From NCBI GenBank assembly GCA_037176845.1, contig JAYKXP010000101.1, forward strand, positions 1-64,000: a stretch of DNA of 64,000 nt. The letters are read 5' to 3'. Origin of the DNA: Paramarasmius palmivorus (lineage: Eukaryota > Basidiomycota > Agaricomycetes > Agaricales > Marasmiaceae). This document shows, piece after piece, positions 9,851 to 21,842 of this stretch. A program made the translations under genes and the position numbers. Within the stretch, counting starts at the first letter, position 1. The number at the start of each line of letters is the position of its first letter. The notes below the pieces were generated by a model that did no database searches, was not told where the DNA came from, and saw nothing but the letters and a program-made list of their open reading frames with translations.

Positions 9851-11629
9851 ATGTCGAGAATAATGCGGTCATTGAGGACTTTGAACACAAGCCCTGTCTC
9901 ACGAGTCCCCGCCGACGTCCTCGTCTACATCTTTATGCTATGTGTTCATGAACGTGGTGATTGGATTGCTATCCGTTACTATGGATGTCGTTGGTTCTCA
10001 TTCAGCCATGTGTGCCAAACCTGGCGTGCGATTGCCCTCGGCTGTGCTTCATTGTGGACGAAACCCGACTTCAGCTTTCCTTATCTCGCCGAACAGATGA
10101 TTGAACGCTCCAAATCCGCCCTCCTCGATATCGAACTTAAACATGAATTACCCGACAGCAAAAAGGCGTGGTTGATCAAAGAGGGCGTGCTACTGCGAGC
10201 GCTTTGCCAACTAGATCGCATTCAGAGCCTGCGGCTACGGCTGCAAAGGACGGACAAAGACCAAGCAGAGAAACTCATCTCAGCTTTGACGAAGATCAGC
10301 GCGGCGAATCTTCGCTACCTAGAAGTTCACGTTGGAATGTTCTGTGTCGGGGGCCTCACCCTGCCACAAGGTGTTTTTGAAGGCAATACACGCTGCCTGT
10401 CTCATCTACGACTCCACGGTTGCATCATACCATCTACTTCCCTGCTCCTTAGCAACCTCACGCACCTGAGGCTGCCTTGCACTCCGCAATATCCTTCCAT
10501 TCTCAACGTGCTTCAGAAAACCTCTCTCCTGGTTTCACTAGAAATCATACTTTCTTGCCCAGAGCTTGACTCAGTTGTTGGGCAGGTCGTCCTGCCTTAT
10601 CTCCAGCGTCTTCACCTCACATTGAGCGTCCGTGGGACTCCAGACATCCTCTTTTATCTCTCCTTCCCCAGGACCACACAGCTATTCATCGAGTGCCAGT
10701 ATCTAAGCCCAAGCCAGCCGTGGGTGGTACATTCCCAGATCATGATGAACGCCATCACTAGTCTCATGGGAATGTCGACGTACAGGGAAATCAAAACCCT
10801 TGCCCTCCGTACTACGGAGCCAAAGGGTGTTTCTCTCCATGCCAAAAGCGGTGCTGTAATACTCGAGGCCTGGAACACCAGCGATGTCTCAACGAATGCA
10901 GGCGGCCTCAACCCGCCATCTTCGCCCCATCTTCAGGTTCGGTTGAACTGGGAAGCATATCATCCCAAGCAGAAAGACCCGCTGATTCCGTATGCAGCTG
11001 GCGTGAAAGCAGCCATTGATGGTCTATCTCTTCCAAGCTTGGAATCGTTTTACCTCAACATATCCCTCACATTGGACATGTCACGATATGATATCATTAA
11101 GGAGTGTCTCAAGTCTCTACAAACATCATCTAGCCTCCGTAAACTCCATGTTCTTGGAGATCTATCAGATCAATTGTACCCCATTTATGGCATGGTGGGT
11201 GTAGCGACGACTACTAAAGTTGCAACCGCCAAGCAAGGTCCTTCACGATTCCTAGCCTTGGAAACATTGTCAATCTCACATCTCGATTTTCGATATGCAG
11301 AGTGCGCGATGATCAAGGTCCTCTCGATGTGTGGTCGCCAACGAAAGCTTGTGATAAGCCATTGCCGAAATGTTACTCGGGCGGATATCGCATTTCTCGA
11401 AAGGTACATCGAAGAGGTAGAATGGGATGATTCTCAGGCCATGCCAAGGTGCTGGGATCTCTTTCTTACAAAGGCCATCGGAACTCAGAAGGTTGGCGGT
11501 AGTTGGGTCCTTGCGTTTGCGTGGAAGGTTTGGGGATCTCACATCAATGTGAATCTCGAGCTTCGCTGCGTCATTCTTGGATATGCATTCCTTCTCATCT
11601 ATACATTTAAATTCGGTGTATCATGTTGA
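9851..11629 (+). CDS. F-box / leucine-rich-repeat-like protein
   Basis: An intact 592-codon frame. Residues about 14-62 form an F-box: VSRVPADVLVYIFMLC, then an insert, then FSHVCQTWRAIALGCASLW, the pattern common in Agaricomycete F-box proteins. The rest has irregular Leu-rich segments (LSHLRLHGC, LTHLRLPC, LRKLHVLGD) that would form a solenoid for substrate binding. F-box proteins recruit targets to SCF ubiquitin ligases through Skp1. These fungi carry hundreds of such genes, so no target can be named. The start is the first ATG in frame and leaves a short leader before the F-box, which is usual. The last 40 residues are hydrophobic and may be wrong if a 3' intron was missed. No lesion seen. 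Confidence 0.8.
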   Translation: MSRIMRSLRTLNTSPVSRVPADVLVYIFMLCVHERGDWIAIRYYGCRWFSFSHVCQTWRAIALGCASLWTKPDFSFPYLAEQMIERSKSALLDIELKHELPDSKKAWLIKEGVLLRALCQLDRIQSLRLRLQRTDKDQAEKLISALTKISAANLRYLEVHVGMFCVGGLTLPQGVFEGNTRCLSHLRLHGCIIPSTSLLLSNLTHLRLPCTPQYPSILNVLQKTSLLVSLEIILSCPELDSVVGQVVLPYLQRLHLTLSVRGTPDILFYLSFPRTTQLFIECQYLSPSQPWVVHSQIMMNAITSLMGMSTYREIKTLALRTTEPKGVSLHAKSGAVILEAWNTSDVSTNAGGLNPPSSPHLQVRLNWEAYHPKQKDPLIPYAAGVKAAIDGLSLPSLESFYLNISLTLDMSRYDIIKECLKSLQTSSSLRKLHVLGDLSDQLYPIYGMVGVATTTKVATAKQGPSRFLALETLSISHLDFRYAECAMIKVLSMCGRQRKLVISHCRNVTRADIAFLERYIEEVEWDDSQAMPRCWDLFLTKAIGTQKVGGSWVLAFAWKVWGSHINVNLELRCVILGYAFLLIYTFKFGVSC

Positions 11630-12061
11630 ACAGAGTATAACTATTTTGTCCCATTAGCGTATATTACGTTCTGTGAAGGCACTTCATAGCATTCTGTTTC
11701 GATGCTCCGGAGGTTTTCGGATTTTCTATGTGCGAGAAGAGGGCCTGCAAACGGTTGCAAGAGTGTACTGTGGCCAGGCCCGGCGGGGGTTCAGTCACTA
11801 CTCAGTACTCTTAGTATTGTACTAACATGGAGAAAGCCGCTCATTTGAATGTTTCGGTGAAGGTGATGACTTCGACCTTACACGAGATTCGAGTTGTGTT
11901 TTGCTGACAGAAAGCGACGATTATAGAATTGGAAGCACGGTTGAAAAATTGTGGATTGCCAGCGTCGTCAGTTAAATGCCAATAATATGTACCCCGCTCA
12001 GGCGTCACATATTCTTTAGAACCAGCTATATTTGGCTACATGTATACATTCCGCAGAAGTC
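11630..12061. other. intergenic, nothing recognised
   Basis: A tail-to-tail interval between the F-box gene (plus) and the three-exon gene (minus). No ORF, repeat or RNA signal was seen. Confidence 0.5.
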
Positions 12062-12767
12062 TCAGTGGGTGCTAGAGTCGCTGTGTTCAATTGATGCCTC
12101 GGTCTCCATTCCGGCTCTCCGAGCCCTGGCGTTTTGCGTGTCTTTAAGGCTCTTTAGCTGATCTCTTAAAGCGGCGTCGATTCCCCAGCAGTCCTTATGA
12201 TTGATAAATGCTGGGAATTTTTGCAGCAGCTAAACTCCAGTGAGATAACCATCCACGTGTCGGAAAGAGTGGCACTTACAACCTCCCTGGCTTGTTCAAG
12301 AGCCTTCGGGTCCTGATCCCCTAATCTGACGCCGATGATGAGAAACTTGCGTATGACTGCCTTTGTTTGAATCTATCATAAGTGTTAGAGATAATCCGCA
12401 ATGAGACCAATACAAAAGACGTTACACGCAAATCTCGGATCAAAGTTGGGCACCAGCCAGAGCTCGATAACGTGAAGCCGGCAGGTTGCACCTCGTGTAT
12501 GCAACTCTCTTTGGTGTCATTTCGGGGGACTCCTGTTCTCGGAGGAGGAGAGTCGGAGACATAGCTGATAGAACCTGAAGCTTTTCCCAACCGAGTGCGT
12601 CTCCGGACCAAAGAATAAGGATGATAACGTGGCGTTGCCGGAAGATTGTGATGAAGAGATAGTATGCGTATAGGACGAGGCTTCTCTGGAGTTGCATACA
12701 TGGGGACAACCATTGGCTTTGGGGGGGAAATAGGTAAGGCAAAAGTGTCGCAAAGAGTAGGCTCCAT
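12062..12767 (-). CDS. conserved-looking hypothetical protein, three exons
   Basis: I assembled three exons by hand: 12426-12767, 12280-12360 and 12062-12229. The introns are 12361-12425 (65 nt, GTAACG..CAAAG) and 12230-12279 (50 nt, GTAAGT..TTTAG). All phases fit and give about 196 residues ending ..IEHSDSSTH. The N-terminal half is Pro/Arg/Ser-rich and looks disordered. The C-terminal half is folded-looking: AVIRKFLIIGVRLGDQDP, then KALEQAREVLLQKFPAF, then a short helix. The ATG at 12767 was chosen because a TTTTAAAT box lies about 70 nt upstream. The frame stays open to 12929, so a longer form of about 250 residues is possible. Family not recognised. Confidence 0.6.
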
Positions 12768-13580
12768 TAGAGGAAAGAAAGAGAGGACGGTGCGCCGGCG
12801 CTGAGGTAAACGAGTGCTTTGTGTGGAGCATTTAAAAGATCGGATTCGCCTCGTTCTACTGTCCCATGTAATCTCCACGACCACACGAAGGATTTTGACG
12901 TGGGAGCGAATAGCAGCTTTCTCACACACCGAAGATGATCGTCTGCGGAGGTTTAGGTCTTACTATTGTTTCTAAATTCTGGTTGCATGCGCAAATAACC
13001 ATGAATGGGTATCGAAAAGCGACATTGAGTAAGAGAGACTTGGAATAGCACTGGTCTCCTCTTGTGCCGATGGGCTTTTCCAGAACAAGGTCTAAAGGTC
13101 TCAGCACCGTGTCACTGATGCTAGATTGCTAGATGTTCGTGTGTAAGATATTGTCTCGTTCCCTGACAGGATTGCGTGTCGCCAAAGAGTAATCTCACAC
13201 GCAATCGTTAAGCCAAGGCTACTGCGGCAGCGTCAGCAATGGCATCTACCGAGCTGAAGACGTCGACCTTGCTTATCCCGTCAACAAGATTTTGAACTCT
13301 AGACCTAGAAATGAAGTAACCGAAAGGCGATCTGCCACGCTAAAAATTCGAGGTTGAAACGTTCAACGTTGGCTAGCGGGCCTTGATGCACTATGGTGTG
13401 AAGGAGAATGACGGTACCGTTGCGGCCACGCGTATCACATGCCACGGTTGACAAGCGTTCCTCGTTCATTTCACGAGGACCCAGCAATAGCCAGCAATCC
13501 GTGCGACAAGGTACCCAAATCCTCGGTCCATCTATACTTCGTTCGGTTGCAATTTGTCGCGGACCACAGGGTAATCTATT

Positions 13581-14278
13581 TATATGAAGTGTAAAAGTGT
13601 CAAAAATTATTTCCACGTCCCGCTCTGGTCTTCTCCCGCGCATAACATCCGTTCCTAGAAAATTGGACGGCCCGGACTTCCGTAACCTTTTTGGTTGACT
13701 GTCTGAACACCGTCTACGTACTCAGATCCAATGGATATCTTTGAGTATTATACTAATGAGCTCTTGGATATCCGACAAACTAAAAAAAACTTACTGAGCA
13801 AGGCGTGGATAAGTTTCATTAATACAAGTACGTGAAGTCATCGGCGATAACTCCAAAAATGGACTGTGCCCCGGGTATAACGATACCCAATTGTTTTCAA
13901 CTACGTCGACCGACGGCCTTGTACATACATAGGCATTGGGTTAAAATTGATATGCCTCAATCTCGGAGGCTAGGGATTATGTGCAACAAATATGTAATTG
14001 ATAGTAATATCAATCCGAGTCTTGCTGAATACTAATAATGTTTTACTGAAGTTAGAACGACTGAATTCGAGAGCTCAGAGTCAATGACATGGGTACTGTA
14101 CATATAGCTGCATGTGCATGTATTATCTCAACAAAGATGTGGTCTACACGACTAGAATCTCGAAGGTTGGACTATTGGCTCACGGGCGGTTAGTGGAAGC
14201 GCCGGGGGCACTTGTGCGCGCTGATGGAAACGATGAGCGGTGCGAAAAATAATTTTTGACACTTTTACACTTCATATA
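13581..14278. repeat. perfect 32-bp inverted repeat enclosing about 634 bp
   Basis: The 32 bases at 13581-13612, from TATATGAAGTG to CAAAAATTATTT, recur in exact reverse complement at 14247-14278. Flanks show weaker similarity. The arrangement could be the ends of a small DNA element or two opposed copies of one repeat. No transposase was seen between them. Confidence 0.6.
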
Positions 14279-14433
14279 TTTATCTCTCTCTATCGCACCG
14301 CGCGGGAACCTACTAGTCTAAGCGTCATCAATCTTTCTAGTAAGCGATGTTTTGACAATGACTCACGGGGGGCTCGCACTGAGTACTGAAGTACTGAAGG
14401 CGCGCAAGCGAAGTGTAACATAATAGTCCAGGC

Positions 14434-14967
14434 TCAGGCAGATGACAAGAGCACCTGCAAGAAGTTACAGTAGAATATGAAGTGGATTCGAACAATCTGA
14501 TACAGTACCACGACCGTTGCATATGTTGCATCGTCAGTGTTGGATGTATAGCATCGCAAACAACCACTCCCTCGGCTGTCAACATCAGTACTACAGAATC
14601 AAATGATAAAAAAGATAACTTACACAGTTACCATGTATTCGACAACGACGGACGGGAATGATACAACTTCATTCACTCCATGGTCCAAAATGGATCGATA
14701 GCACGCAGAAGTGGTAATGTTGGTAGGCGGTTGAACTGCAGCAGCGAACGGGAACGATCGAATACAGTAACCGTCGTAGTTTGATATTGGCTGGTCGACT
14801 GTCATTCTTGATGACCTTGAACTCTTCCCGTATCGAGTGGACAGTATAACCATGAAATCTGAGTAGTTTGCTTGTGTTACCAGCAGGCAAAAAGAAAAGA
14901 AGAGCAAGATACGCACTTCCCCTGGTTCGAAACCCCAACTCGAGTAATCAAGCTCGAAAATAGCCAT
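14434..14967 (-). CDS. possible small multi-exon gene, unrecognised
   Basis: A frame of 115 codons starts at ATG 14967. Its stop falls inside what looks like an intron (GTAAGT..TCTGTAG, about 33 nt, near 14590-14625). Skipping that intron keeps the frame open to about 14434. The opening residues are MAIFELDYSSWGFEPGE, after which a donor-like GTGCGT may mark another intron. On the plus strand, 14976-15186 also reads like protein with a plausible intron near 15094-15164, so the strand is uncertain. Treat this as a lead, not a firm model. Confidence 0.3.
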
Positions 14968-15726
14968 AGACCAGTATGGAAGCTATGTCGTCAAAGAGTT
15001 GGGATGATATGGTGCTATCAGCCTCCACATACTCTGACTGTTTTGCACGGCACACCGGGGAGCCTGAGCTCGAGATCCTCAGGCCGAAAGGTGAGGCATT
15101 TACATTCCTTTCTCTTCTTGCTGTTCGGTGTATTGACCAATCGTTAACCAACGCGATTTTCTAGAAGAGAAATCATGTTCATAGTGGGAAGCTGTTCCGA
15201 TTAGCGCTTTTGGGTTTTGAGGTCCCAGATGGACTGGGTTTCTTTTCGGGCGTCGTTCTTTGTTGTATTGTACTTGTAGAATATGATATTCGCGGCTGTT
15301 TCTCGTTCTTTGTATTTAAGCCTACATACGTTACCCATCTCTAGGTGATACGAAGATCGCGGTGGTAGCTAGTAGTATTAATGGTGCTGCTCGACTCCTC
15401 CCAATTCCTCACTGGCCGTCTTGGAAATACAGTAACACTGGAAGTTAGGTTGACTTGAGCCTATTCCAACTAAGCGTAACGGTACTACCACAAAGCGCCC
15501 TAAATCTAAGACCTTGGGCATACAACATTCAACGTTCAACCCGGAACTCCCCATCCCAAAAACTTTTGACCCATGGGCCTAGGCCATCGTCACTGTCCCC
15601 TTCCCCTTACTCATTTCGGCAACTCCCACCAAGCATCTCCTTCCTTCCAATGACGGCCTTTCCTTCTTCTGCTTTTGATGTCTCGCTTGCTCGGTGTCCC
15701 TTTGAGTACGTGTTTACTCGAGGAAC

Positions 15727-17050
15727 TTAGACGTTGCCTACCACGAGGTCAATCTCTTCCTTATCAGGTTCTTGTACCAAAAGTTTTGGTGTTGTCGTTG
15801 GCTTTGACGATACTGCTTCAGGTTCAGGTTCAGGTGGTTTCCACAGCCGTCTATTCGGCTGTGAGAACTGGAGTCTAGAGTTGTCGAACAAATTCGCATT
15901 GCTTCGACTTGAGTTTGAGAGTCGGACGCTGGTTCCACTTCCGCCTCTACCTTCTCCACTCGCGCTTCTTTCACCTCCTCGATATCAAACGGCAACACAA
16001 GCTTCAGACCCTTGCGAGTTTAGCATCCACCGGGGTTCTCATCGCCTCCGACATCGCATCCTTGGGCACGAATCCGTGCCAGCAGACGATTTGCGCGTGC
16101 AGAGAGATATCTCGGTATCGGGGAAGAGGGTTGGAGAGCATGTTGTATGCCGCCATACGTTTTGGTTAGTTTTTGTACTGCGGTCTTGCCTATCGACAAA
16201 CCAGGAAGAAACGTGATGTATGGGTGACTGGAATTGCGGAATGGAGTTTCGTTCGTCGTCCCGAGTCCTGGACCCTATCTCCGTTTGCGTTAGAACGATG
16301 CCTTGGTTCGAGAGGTGTTGAAAGGCGAATGGAATGGAATACCCAGGTCGTGCTTTGTCCACATGATAGTTCTTTGACGTGTTTTCGAGATTAACCCCAG
16401 CCCCGTGCAGTAAGATTGAGGGTAGGAGTTGTAATGTAGCGGCGATGACTGGCCTTGGAATGAAGGCCTAGGTACTCGGAATGGTGATGCGTAAAGACGA
16501 TTCGGTGGTTGTGTGGGATCTTGCGCAAGTCTTTAGATGTAGGAACCAGGAAGAAAAAAAGGCGGGGACGTACATAACACATTTTGTCTCAATCATAAAG
16601 TGTCCAGCCTGATAACCCAAAACAGGACCGTGAGGCGACGCGTTTGACAATCCTCGTCACCCGTGAAATGGGTATCTTAGGCTGTGAGAACGGGATTGAT
16701 GATAGTGCAGAAGGAGCGTGTGATACGAAGAATGCGAGTACTGTGCTTCTCTCGAACAGAGGAACTGGGGGCGTGGCGCGTTGTATATGCGGATACGGTG
16801 CACTTCTGGAAGTGATTGGTGGTACGATCGCATGCTTTGTCCCCTTTCCTACTTTTCTGCACTCGTACGCGAACGAGACCCGAAATGCGAAATCATATAT
16901 GTGGGTATTGTATGAGTCCGACCGCTGGATCGTCCATATCAGGAGTAGGGAAGAAAGAGTCGGACTCGAAGGAGTGGAAAGGATGAGGGAGCTTTGGTTC
17001 GAGAGGAATTGGACATGGAAAGAGCACTGCGAATTCCATGTATTCGAGTA
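15727..17050 (-). CDS. possible multi-exon gene on the minus strand, structure unresolved
   Basis: Several minus-strand stretches read like protein. 16589-17090 is a 166-codon open frame containing FAYECRKVGKGTKHAIVPP. About 16391-16540 includes DLRKIPHNHRIVF. About 16010-16290 includes LPGLSIGKTAVQKLTK and RYLSARANRLLARIRAQG. 15727-16000 includes KLVLPFDIEEVKEARVEK and an acidic Pro-rich end with EPDKEEIDLVVGNV before TAA at 15727. The last two share a frame but are separated by an in-frame TAA near 16019, so a nonsense change or an undetected intron is involved. A 135-codon plus-strand frame (16644-17051) opposes the first exon. No family recognised. Confidence 0.35.
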
Positions 17051-17099
17051 GGTGAGTTGCGCTGGGTTGGTAATGAACAGGTCTTTGGGCTACCTGCCT

Positions 17100-20024
17100 T
17101 CCCAGTCTTCTTATTCTGCGGTAGACTCTGCTAATGATTCACTAGTAGGAGTTGTAGCAATGGACTTGAGATAGGCATTTGGGATGGCAATGGATTCCGT
17201 TGTGGTTTGACGCGTACAAGAGCTGTGGAAGCCTACTAAAGATTAGTTGTAGGCGATTATAGAGCGGAGGAAGGGACATACACACCGAGCCAAAGACGCA
17301 TTTGATACATCACGAAAGGTGGTCGTGCGAATCTACAGTGGCACCTCATCGGCGCTCTCGGGTGTCAGAATCGGCACAGAGACGGCATAAGTAGTGAGAC
17401 TGCTAGGACTTCTACTTATGGCCGTGTCGGAGAGTCTTATAGCAATTCACTATCGGTAACGGAGCCACATTATGGGCTCAATATAACTTGGGCGGATCGA
17501 ATGTCTCATACAATCTTAAGGTAACGCGTTTCGAGAATTCGGAGTGGTAGACGCAAGCCGAAGTACTTTTGAACTGAAAAAGGGCATACATTTAGGTGGC
17601 GGTAGTATCATATGTCCCGAAGAAGCTCATTATATGCCCATTCAAATGTCAAAGAGCAGTGGGCATGTCAGATCGGTAAATCAATTTCATTCAGTAACAA
17701 CTCGTATCCCACCCAGGACATTACTAATCGTCGGAGCTCATTGGGATTTCAAGCATGTCAGTAGTCACCTCAAGGTCATCTACTTCATGTCTCCGCTTCG
17801 GATGACTCGTCGTTGGAAATCGAACATTAATCGCGTGAACGGATGCACATTACTACTGATCTTGTTCACATAGACTCCAGGAACCTCCTTCTCACGAGAT
17901 TTCCCCTGATGATACTAAACCTCCGTGCCTTGCAGTTTATATCTCAATCTACGTCAATGAACAACTCCTCCATTCCACGGAAGATCATGTTCTTGTTCTT
18001 GTTAATTGAAATTTGATATGATACTGAGGTAGTCACTCTAAGGCGGACCTGGCAGCGAAGGGCGACTCTGTGGTTGAAACTGAGGTCAGAAGGGGCCCGA
18101 AGGAGAATACCTTGAAGCACTCGGCAGGACTACAATGCCCTAGCAAATAAGAGAGTAAATGACAGGGGACATACCAAGAAGACAGTGTGATGATTATCCG
18201 GTGGTATGTCCGCGTCAAAAAAGCACGTCATCGAAACCTTATTTTCTCGAACTGTACAGTTCTTCGGTAAACTCCGAACCTATCAACCAACGCAAGCGTC
18301 GTTCGACTTGTGTCCCTCTCTTTTCAATGACTCATGTATCTCGACACTCGCTCATTGCTCGCTCAACGATAGATTTTACGACACCAGCCACGTATGCAGC
18401 GCGAGCTGTAAACTGATTTTGGTCCTAATAATGGTTGGAGCGTGAATGCTCTTTTCATCTTTTATTAGTCTTCACTCACGTTTACCTCAACAGATGTGAC
18501 CACTGCTACGTATGTTGCCCGTTGCTATAATCAATAACTTGGAACTCATCTTTGCTTTAGATGCTGAGTACGCCATTTGACACGTCTCAACGGGTCCCTT
18601 GAAGCAACAACGCAAACAAGTTCGCTTCATCTTCAAGTTTCATGCCCAACAGTCTTCTAATATCTATCTAATCTCTAATGCAGATACCAGGGTCACCGTT
18701 GACAATATGAGTTGAATGGCTCTCCCAATCCCTGACATGGTATGTTTCGCGTCCGATTTCCTCTACTATACATAGTCTAACAACATTTAACCTTTCGCAG
18801 GCAAGATCATTGTATGGACGCGACGGTGCTGAAGGAACGTAACAGGACTCGCTCAGAAGTGAAAGAGATGTGTAGACCTATCGTTTGCAACCTAGCAGTA
18901 CCAAGATTTATGTACCAGTAGTAGCGTAAGTAGTAAACAATGAATTCATTTCACTTTAAATTGAATATTGGTTGCCAGGAGGTCTATGATGAGCAATGAA
19001 AAGTGCAGATTTGCGGTACATACCGTTGTGGTGAAATAAACACGCTGAAATTTGCTGAACTGTGCTGATTTAAGAAACGGATCAAGGGGACATGCTGAAA
19101 TCTGGTGAAATCCACTGATACGAATTCTTACGAATTTCAAGACGAATCAGCAGATTTCAGCCAAAATCAGCGCTAATCAGTACAATTCTGCCGAAATCAC
19201 AGGTGAGGTTTTTCCTGACGCGAAGGGTTTGTGCTTCAAGATCGAGCTTCGCTGACTGTTCAACAATAGCCATACGACGTCTGCAGCGTAGTACACACTC
19301 TCTTATATCATTCGCCACCGCTCACCATCATACCGGATGCATAATTCCCAGTTCGCATTTCAGCCATTCCTGCATGTCTACTCACCGTTTTGGGACATGC
19401 CACAGGGAAAAAAAACAATACTACGTCTCGCTAATGGGGGCGAGTATGTTTTCCTTCGGTTTTCTTCTACATACATCTATGTCTATTTTGGCACCCTGAG
19501 GCAAATATCGCTGACTACGATGCAGGACCCTCTGGTGGCCATGACTGAGGGCTGGATATTCGGCCTGAGATCCTTGGCGCTCAATGACTCGGACTGGTCC
19601 TACCAAGGTATGTAGGAATCGAGTCACATGAATTTAGTCCAGAGGTCCTGTCACTTCTCTTCGCTCTTTTGATGGAAAGAGATATCTACCTTTGGTGGAA
19701 ACTACATACTTACAGGAAGGCTGCGCGAAGCAAGTATCTCACTCTTTGTCAACTTCGATTGGTCAAGCGTGTAATTCCTTGTACGTTGAAGTCAACAGCT
19801 TCCAGAAAGTCAACTAAATGTATGCCCCGAATGGTTGATCATCCGAGTTGCGATATGGATAGGACCTTCTCTCTTCTTCGAGAGGTTACCTCTCTGATTT
19901 TCACCTTCAAACTCGGTCTGTCCTTAAAAAGTGACAGATACCAGATGTTCCCTAAGTTAATGATCACATCGCACCACTAAGTTCACCGCCAGAATCAGAT
20001 GCTACTTCAAATTTACAACGACGA
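17100..20024. other. gene-poor region with weak ORFs
   Basis: The plus-strand frames at 17544-17873, 18206-18445 and 19203-19615 lack domains, convincing introns or start contexts. Only the repeat near 19.1 kb stands out. Confidence 0.4.
19040..19205. repeat. imperfect palindromic repeat rich in CTGAAATC
   Basis: Within about 165 bp the word GCTGAAAT or a close variant occurs repeatedly in the left half (for example near 19045 and 19091). Its reverse complement ATTTCAGC, with GATTTCAG and AATCAGC variants, occurs in the right half (about 19145-19200). The two halves can fold on each other. This pattern suits a short foldback or MITE-type element. Confidence 0.45.
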
Positions 20025-20607
20025 CTACAATCTGTAACCCGCCTTGGCCCAATTGTACTTAATGGGATAGTACTGTGGGAGGTCTATATAGTAAGTAAAC
20101 CTTCCACGCTGGACGCCTTCGATGAATCGGGGACCTAGTAGTCCACCCTCCTTGAGCACACGATCCGTAACCTCCCTCAATTGCGCCTCAGTTGTGATGT
20201 GGCAATTCGTCAGGACCGGCCATTCTCGCACTATTTTCCCGATTTCCCATTCTATACCCTGCTGCTGCCTTACCAGCTCCTTGTGTCGGGCATTCGATAG
20301 ATCGAGATCTAACCCGGCCAGGGTATGTGCATCAACGGCGCTCATGAGAGAAGTATAGAGATCATGAGAGATAGGGATCGGGTCTGGTTCCTACACTCAC
20401 ATCAGCGCTGCATCGTTTCCATCGAGAGACTATGTAGGCTACATACCTGACTATCGCATCTTGACGCTGGGTTGGGTGCTTGAAACGTGTGCTTACCTGG
20501 CCTCTATAAAAGAGTAAGTATACATGTGCCGAGGGCCAGGAGGATTGACCATCACGTACCGTCGAGGCAGAGGTATAGTCCTGTTGAGGTTTCTTGTTTT
20601 TAGCCAT
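20025..20607 (-). CDS. hypothetical protein of 156 residues, three exons
   Basis: The exons are 20560-20607, 20447-20503 and 20025-20390. The introns are 20504-20559 and 20391-20446, 56 nt each, GTACGT..TATAG and GTATGT..TGTAG. Every junction is phase 0 and the joined frame has no stop until TAA at 20025. The protein starts MAKNKKPQQDYTSAST and has an Asp/Leu-rich segment (DLYTSLMSAVDAHTLAGLD). A helical stretch follows (RHKELVRQQQGIEWEIGK), and a Tyr-rich end (GRFTYYIDLPQYYPIKYN). I do not recognise the family. Clean splice sites and phase agreement are the main support. Confidence 0.7.
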
Positions 20608-21842
20608 TGGGGGTGGTGCAAAGAATCAACGCGTCTTTTATAGTCTCTAGGCTCTTTCTAAATTAGATTGCCAGGTTTTCGAGTCTTGCGTCCTGAGAAA
20701 CTTTCCGCTTTAAGAAAGAAACCACTGTATTGTCGTTACAAGCGAGTACTGGCACCGTCGGAATGAGACCTTGACACGGAGTAGTCATGTAGGCTCACCA
20801 TTCACCCTAATTCACCCTAATTCATCCTAATTCATCCTAATTCATCCTAATTCACTCTATCACGACATGTACTATCTGCTATGGCTTTAACTGAGGTAAC
20901 ATCTATCTATCTATCATCAATTAATCAGCCTTGTCAAATTCGAAATAAGCCATTCGATGGTCGCTGTCAGGCTGCCCAAGTAGGCCTTGTTAACAAATGC
21001 TGATGATCTGAATCGAGAATCGAGAAAGGACGGACTTGTGTTCAGCTCTGATAGATATGTCTATCTTACATAGAATATGGTAGCAGAAGCGGCTGCGGCA
21101 AGGTTTTCTTATGGTGGAGCTGACTGACGGCCATCAAATGCCACGCTTTACATTGAATTCTACAGTAACCACTCTGGTTCTCGGGCTCGGTCAAGGCTGG
21201 AGATGGTAGCTTCGCAAGCGGCAAAAGCCATCACTCTTGTTTCTTCTTCTCCTTTCTGCATTTACAATGCATGATAGCCGGTGGTCGATGACCTACAAAG
21301 ATGTGAGTTCCCGTCTAGGTCGTCTCTAATAGGCATTTATTTATTTATAGCCACCACTGTGAGAAGTAAAACTGCTTTTTGGCCGCGGCTGTGAGAAGCT
21401 GCGGGTTTTTCGCTTGCCCCTGTTACGTACCATGCCTCAGGAAAGCGCCAACTCTTGATCTCTCTTGATCCTACAAGACTTGCGTGAAACTCTTCATGGT
21501 TAATTACCCACTTAAAAGAAAGTGTAGAAAAAATTCTGAAAGGAGGTATGAAATACTGATTATTGTAGAAGAGGGAACTTACTAATCGTACAGCGCTATA
21601 AAAACTTCAAGTTGACCACGCGGTGACGTATCGAATCGCTGTCGCGGCTGAAGCGCTGACTCAAACAAAAAAACAAGGTCGACAAATAAAGGTGAGAAGA
21701 AACACGCAAAAGAAGAACTGAAAACAGGGATAAAACCGACTAAGGAGGTTCGTTGCACCGTGACTATCCTCAGACTGGTGCTTGTTTTTGCTGTCCAATA
21801 AGCACGCCCCAAGAGTCTTTACGGCGCAACCGTTTATGAAGC
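20608..21842. other. intergenic region between divergent genes
   Basis: About 1.2 kb between the minus-strand gene ending upstream at 20607 and the plus-strand RRM gene. It contains the 10-bp tandem repeat at 20801-20860. No other feature was seen. Confidence 0.5.
20801..20860. repeat. 10-bp tandem repeat TTCAYCCTAA
   Basis: Six adjacent units: two TTCACCCTAA, three TTCATCCTAA, and a decayed last unit TTCACTCTAT. The first two units contain CCCTAA, the common telomeric hexamer, separated by TTCA. Confidence 0.8.

Noticed and set aside
10168..11542. ORFs overlapping the F-box gene in other frames
   Set aside because: The F-box frame is long, has a domain and explains the region.
14915..14940. 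TGGTTCGAAACCCC, like a tRNA T-loop
   Set aside because: No acceptor, D or anticodon arm could be placed around it.
16644..17051. 135-codon plus-strand ORF as a gene
   Set aside because: A longer opposite open frame (166 codons) continues into other minus-strand protein-like pieces; the Glu/Arg-rich reading looks like an antisense effect. Not settled.
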